From an uncultured Clostridium sp. (GTDB lineage Bacteria > Bacillota > Clostridia > Clostridiales > Clostridiaceae), in assembly GCA_934777095.1 (NCBI GenBank), contig CAKVNP010000074.1, positions 1 through 8,689 of the forward strand: DNA of 8,689 nt, in the 5' to 3' direction. The notes below the pieces were generated by a model. It was not told the DNA's origin. It was given only the letters and a program-made list of their open reading frames with translations, and searched no databases. The first letter of the stretch is position 1. The number at the start of each line of letters is the position of its first letter. Below are positions 7,627-8,689 of the stretch, piece by piece. A program made the translations under genes and the position numbers.

Positions 7627-7659
7627 AATTTTTGCTATTAGTAAATTGCTTCCTTTTGT

Positions 7660-7688
7660 ATATTATCATACTTTACTAATAAAAACAA
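7660..7688 (-). promoter_or_regulatory. Promoter of the rimP-nusA-infB operon
   Basis: On the minus strand TTGTTT (7688-7683) and TAATAT (7665-7660) are separated by 17 bases, with TGA before the -10 as an extended -10 element. Transcription would start near 7654, giving a leader of about 145 nt. The -35 lies inside the T-rich tail of the terminator that closes the upstream radical SAM gene, so one operon ends exactly where the next begins. Confidence 0.65.
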
Positions 7689-7716
7689 GGGGTAATCTTG
7701 CAACTTTATTCCCCCT
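7678..7716 (-). terminator. Intrinsic terminator after the radical SAM gene
   Basis: On the minus strand AGGGGGAAT (7716-7708) pairs with ATTACCCCT (7696-7688), with one G-A mismatch, around an 11-nt loop. The tail TGTTTTTATT follows. It lies about 60 nt after the stop codon at 7775 and should end the membrane protein/radical SAM transcript. Confidence 0.7.
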
Positions 7717-7774
7717 ATTAATATTTTTCCAAAGTATCAATAATTTATACATAGCATTAAATTATATTTAGGCT

Positions 7775-8377
7775 TTATTCCATTTCCCTAACTCTTAATT
7801 TAACCCCTAACTCATCTGCAATTTCCTGAGATCTTTTTATTTTATCCTCACCGATTACATCTACAACTGAGAACATCACTTCGTTAACTACAGTTTTAGC
7901 TTCCTTGGCAAACTTAAGCATTACCTCAAAGGACTTCTCACCCCATTTTGGTCTGGTAACTTCGTTATATTCCTTTGCTGTCGGTGCATTTAAGCTGATA
8001 GATATACTATCAATTGCCCCTTTTAATATTTGTACACTGTGTTCTTTATTATGAATTAAATCACTAAGTCCTGTAGTATTTATTCTTACCTTAGCCTTAG
8101 ATACTGATTTTATATATCTGCCCACTTCTGCAACTTCATTTATCCTTACAAGAGGCTCTCCATAACCACAGAATACTATTTCATCATAACTATCTAAATC
8201 TTTTTCTGCTAAAGCTGCTTTAACTTCCTCAACTGATGGATCCCTATCAAGCCAAAGGCTTCCGCTGCCTCTAACTCCATCTCCTTCTTTTCTAATACAG
8301 AAAGTACAGCTGCATGGACATTTATTTGTCATATTAATATATAACGTATTTCCTAACACATATAATATATTCATCAT
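7775..8377 (-). CDS. Short radical SAM protein, TatD-associated (TIGR04038-like)
   Basis: This 200-residue protein carries the radical SAM CxxxCxxC motif as C20-PCS-C24-TF-C27, with an extra Cys22, so it should bind a 4Fe-4S cluster and S-adenosylmethionine. Further core elements are GYGEP at 71-75 (the GGEP-type SAM-binding motif), NTTG at 100-103 and SISLNAPTAKEYNEVTRPK (about 125-143). The short length and overall sequence resemble the family named TatD nuclease-associated radical SAM protein, whose substrate is unknown. No tatD is visible here. The preferred start is ATG 8377, with ATG 8374 close behind. GGGTGAT (8388-8382) lies 4 nt upstream of the first, while a longer GTG start at 8386 would fall inside that site. 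It follows the membrane protein gene by 15 nt. Confidence 0.85.
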   Translation of the reverse strand: MMNILYVLGNTLYINMTNKCPCSCTFCIRKEGDGVRGSGSLWLDRDPSVEEVKAALAEKDLDSYDEIVFCGYGEPLVRINEVAEVGRYIKSVSKAKVRINTTGLSDLIHNKEHSVQILKGAIDSISISLNAPTAKEYNEVTRPKWGEKSFEVMLKFAKEAKTVVNEVMFSVVDVIGEDKIKRSQEIADELGVKLRVREME

Positions 8378-8381
8378 TGAT

Positions 8382-8388
8382 ATCACCC
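8382..8388 (-). promoter_or_regulatory. Ribosome site of the radical SAM gene
   Basis: GGGTGAT lies 4 nt before ATG 8377 and 7 nt before ATG 8374, the same geometry as the infB site. It argues against the in-frame GTG at 8386, which overlaps it. Confidence 0.6.
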
Positions 8389-8392
8389 ATTT

Positions 8393-8689
8393 TTACCCTT
8401 CATAAGCCACTTTATTTTTTATTTCTATTTTATCTAAAGCAAAACCTAAAATTATAAACACTATAGCGCTGCCCACTGGCTGAACAAGTCCCAACAAAGA
8501 AAACATAAAAGCAGCTGCTAAGTTTCCAAAAATAATTCCCTCAGCCAGCATGTATAATAAAACTCCTGTTATACCTGCAAAAAATACAGCTGATACATTT
8601 CTTGTATTTATTATTTTCTTATTACTTCTAGTAAAAAATAGTACTAAGATAGGCTTGATAATTATTGTTGGAATCATCCATAAGGCCGC
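8393..8689 (-). CDS. Small integral membrane protein, TIGR04002-like, 5' end outside the window
   Basis: The reading frame stays open to the window edge: the codons before the ATG at 8677 read Ala-Ala-Leu-Trp with no stop. The gene is therefore probably partial, and the ATG may be internal. The visible 98 residues are very hydrophobic. From Met 8677 there is a first stretch at about 2-15, then TRSNKK as a basic turn. A membrane span follows at about 28-50, then a second hydrophobic region (53-81) containing GLVQPVGSA. A charged tail DKIEIKNKVAYEG ends it. The pattern and the radical SAM neighbour suggest the TIGR04002 family, which looks like the substrate-binding S components of ECF vitamin transporters. 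That assignment is from memory of the family and its context, and no substrate can be inferred. Confidence 0.6.
   Translation of the reverse strand, partial: AALWMIPTIIIKPILVLFFTRSNKKIINTRNVSAVFFAGITGVLLYMLAEGIIFGNLAAAFMFSLLGLVQPVGSAIVFIILGFALDKIEIKNKVAYEG

Larger units (their letters stand above)
7541..7651 (-). other. Possible closing helix of the rimP leader
   Basis: AAGCAATTT (7651-7643), just after the predicted transcription start, can pair with AGATTGCTT (7549-7541), just before the ribosome site, through nine pairs including one G-U. The helix would enclose both hairpins. This is a sequence observation only. The pairing is short and could be chance. Confidence 0.3.

Noticed and set aside
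7508..7774. A riboswitch, T-box or CRISPR in the intergenic region
   Set aside because: No T-box sequence, known aptamer signature or spaced repeats could be recognised; the structure seen is explained by terminators and promoters.

Overview
The window is AT-rich and looks like a chromosomal segment of a low-GC Firmicute, most likely a Clostridium sensu stricto. This rests on strong AGGAGG ribosome sites, canonical sigma-A type promoters, several TTG starts, and gene order and protein sequences typical of the clostridial nusA-infB operon. The species cannot be fixed from the sequence. Every gene supported here lies on the minus strand, so the transcriptional order runs from high to low coordinates.

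Right end (8689 to about 7681): a 5'-truncated small membrane protein is followed by a short radical SAM protein. They resemble the TIGR04002 and TIGR04038 families and form a small translationally compact unit. It ends at an intrinsic terminator (7716-7678). Its function is unknown.

Intergenic region (7508-7774): this holds the most interesting non-coding content. A sigma-A promoter (7688-7660) overlaps the tail of the upstream terminator and drives a leader of about 145 nt before rimP. The leader contains two tandem terminator-like hairpins with weak or interrupted U-tracts, and no clear antiterminator. This matches the attenuation logic described for Bacillus subtilis, where NusA controls its own operon. 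A second, weaker promoter may lie just after the hairpins.

Main operon (7507 to 144): rimP, nusA, rnpM (ylxR), ylxQ, infB, rbfA, nrnA, truB, ribF. Gaps are -8 to +15 nt, so this is one tightly packed transcription unit. It joins 30S maturation (RimP, RbfA), transcription elongation and termination (NusA), RNase P modulation and K-turn binding (RnpM, YlxQ), translation initiation (IF2), nanoRNA/pAp degradation (NrnA), tRNA U55 pseudouridylation (TruB) and FMN/FAD synthesis (RibF). Starts are corrected for rimP (ATG 7507), infB (TTG 5370) and the radical SAM gene (ATG 8377).

Left end (143 to 1): no terminator is visible after ribF. A near-consensus extended -10 promoter (95-67) starts a new transcript leaving the window, presumably for the next gene (often rpsO in this context, not visible here). 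I did not find an undescribed multi-gene system. The best leads are the rimP-nusA leader and the membrane protein/radical SAM pair.
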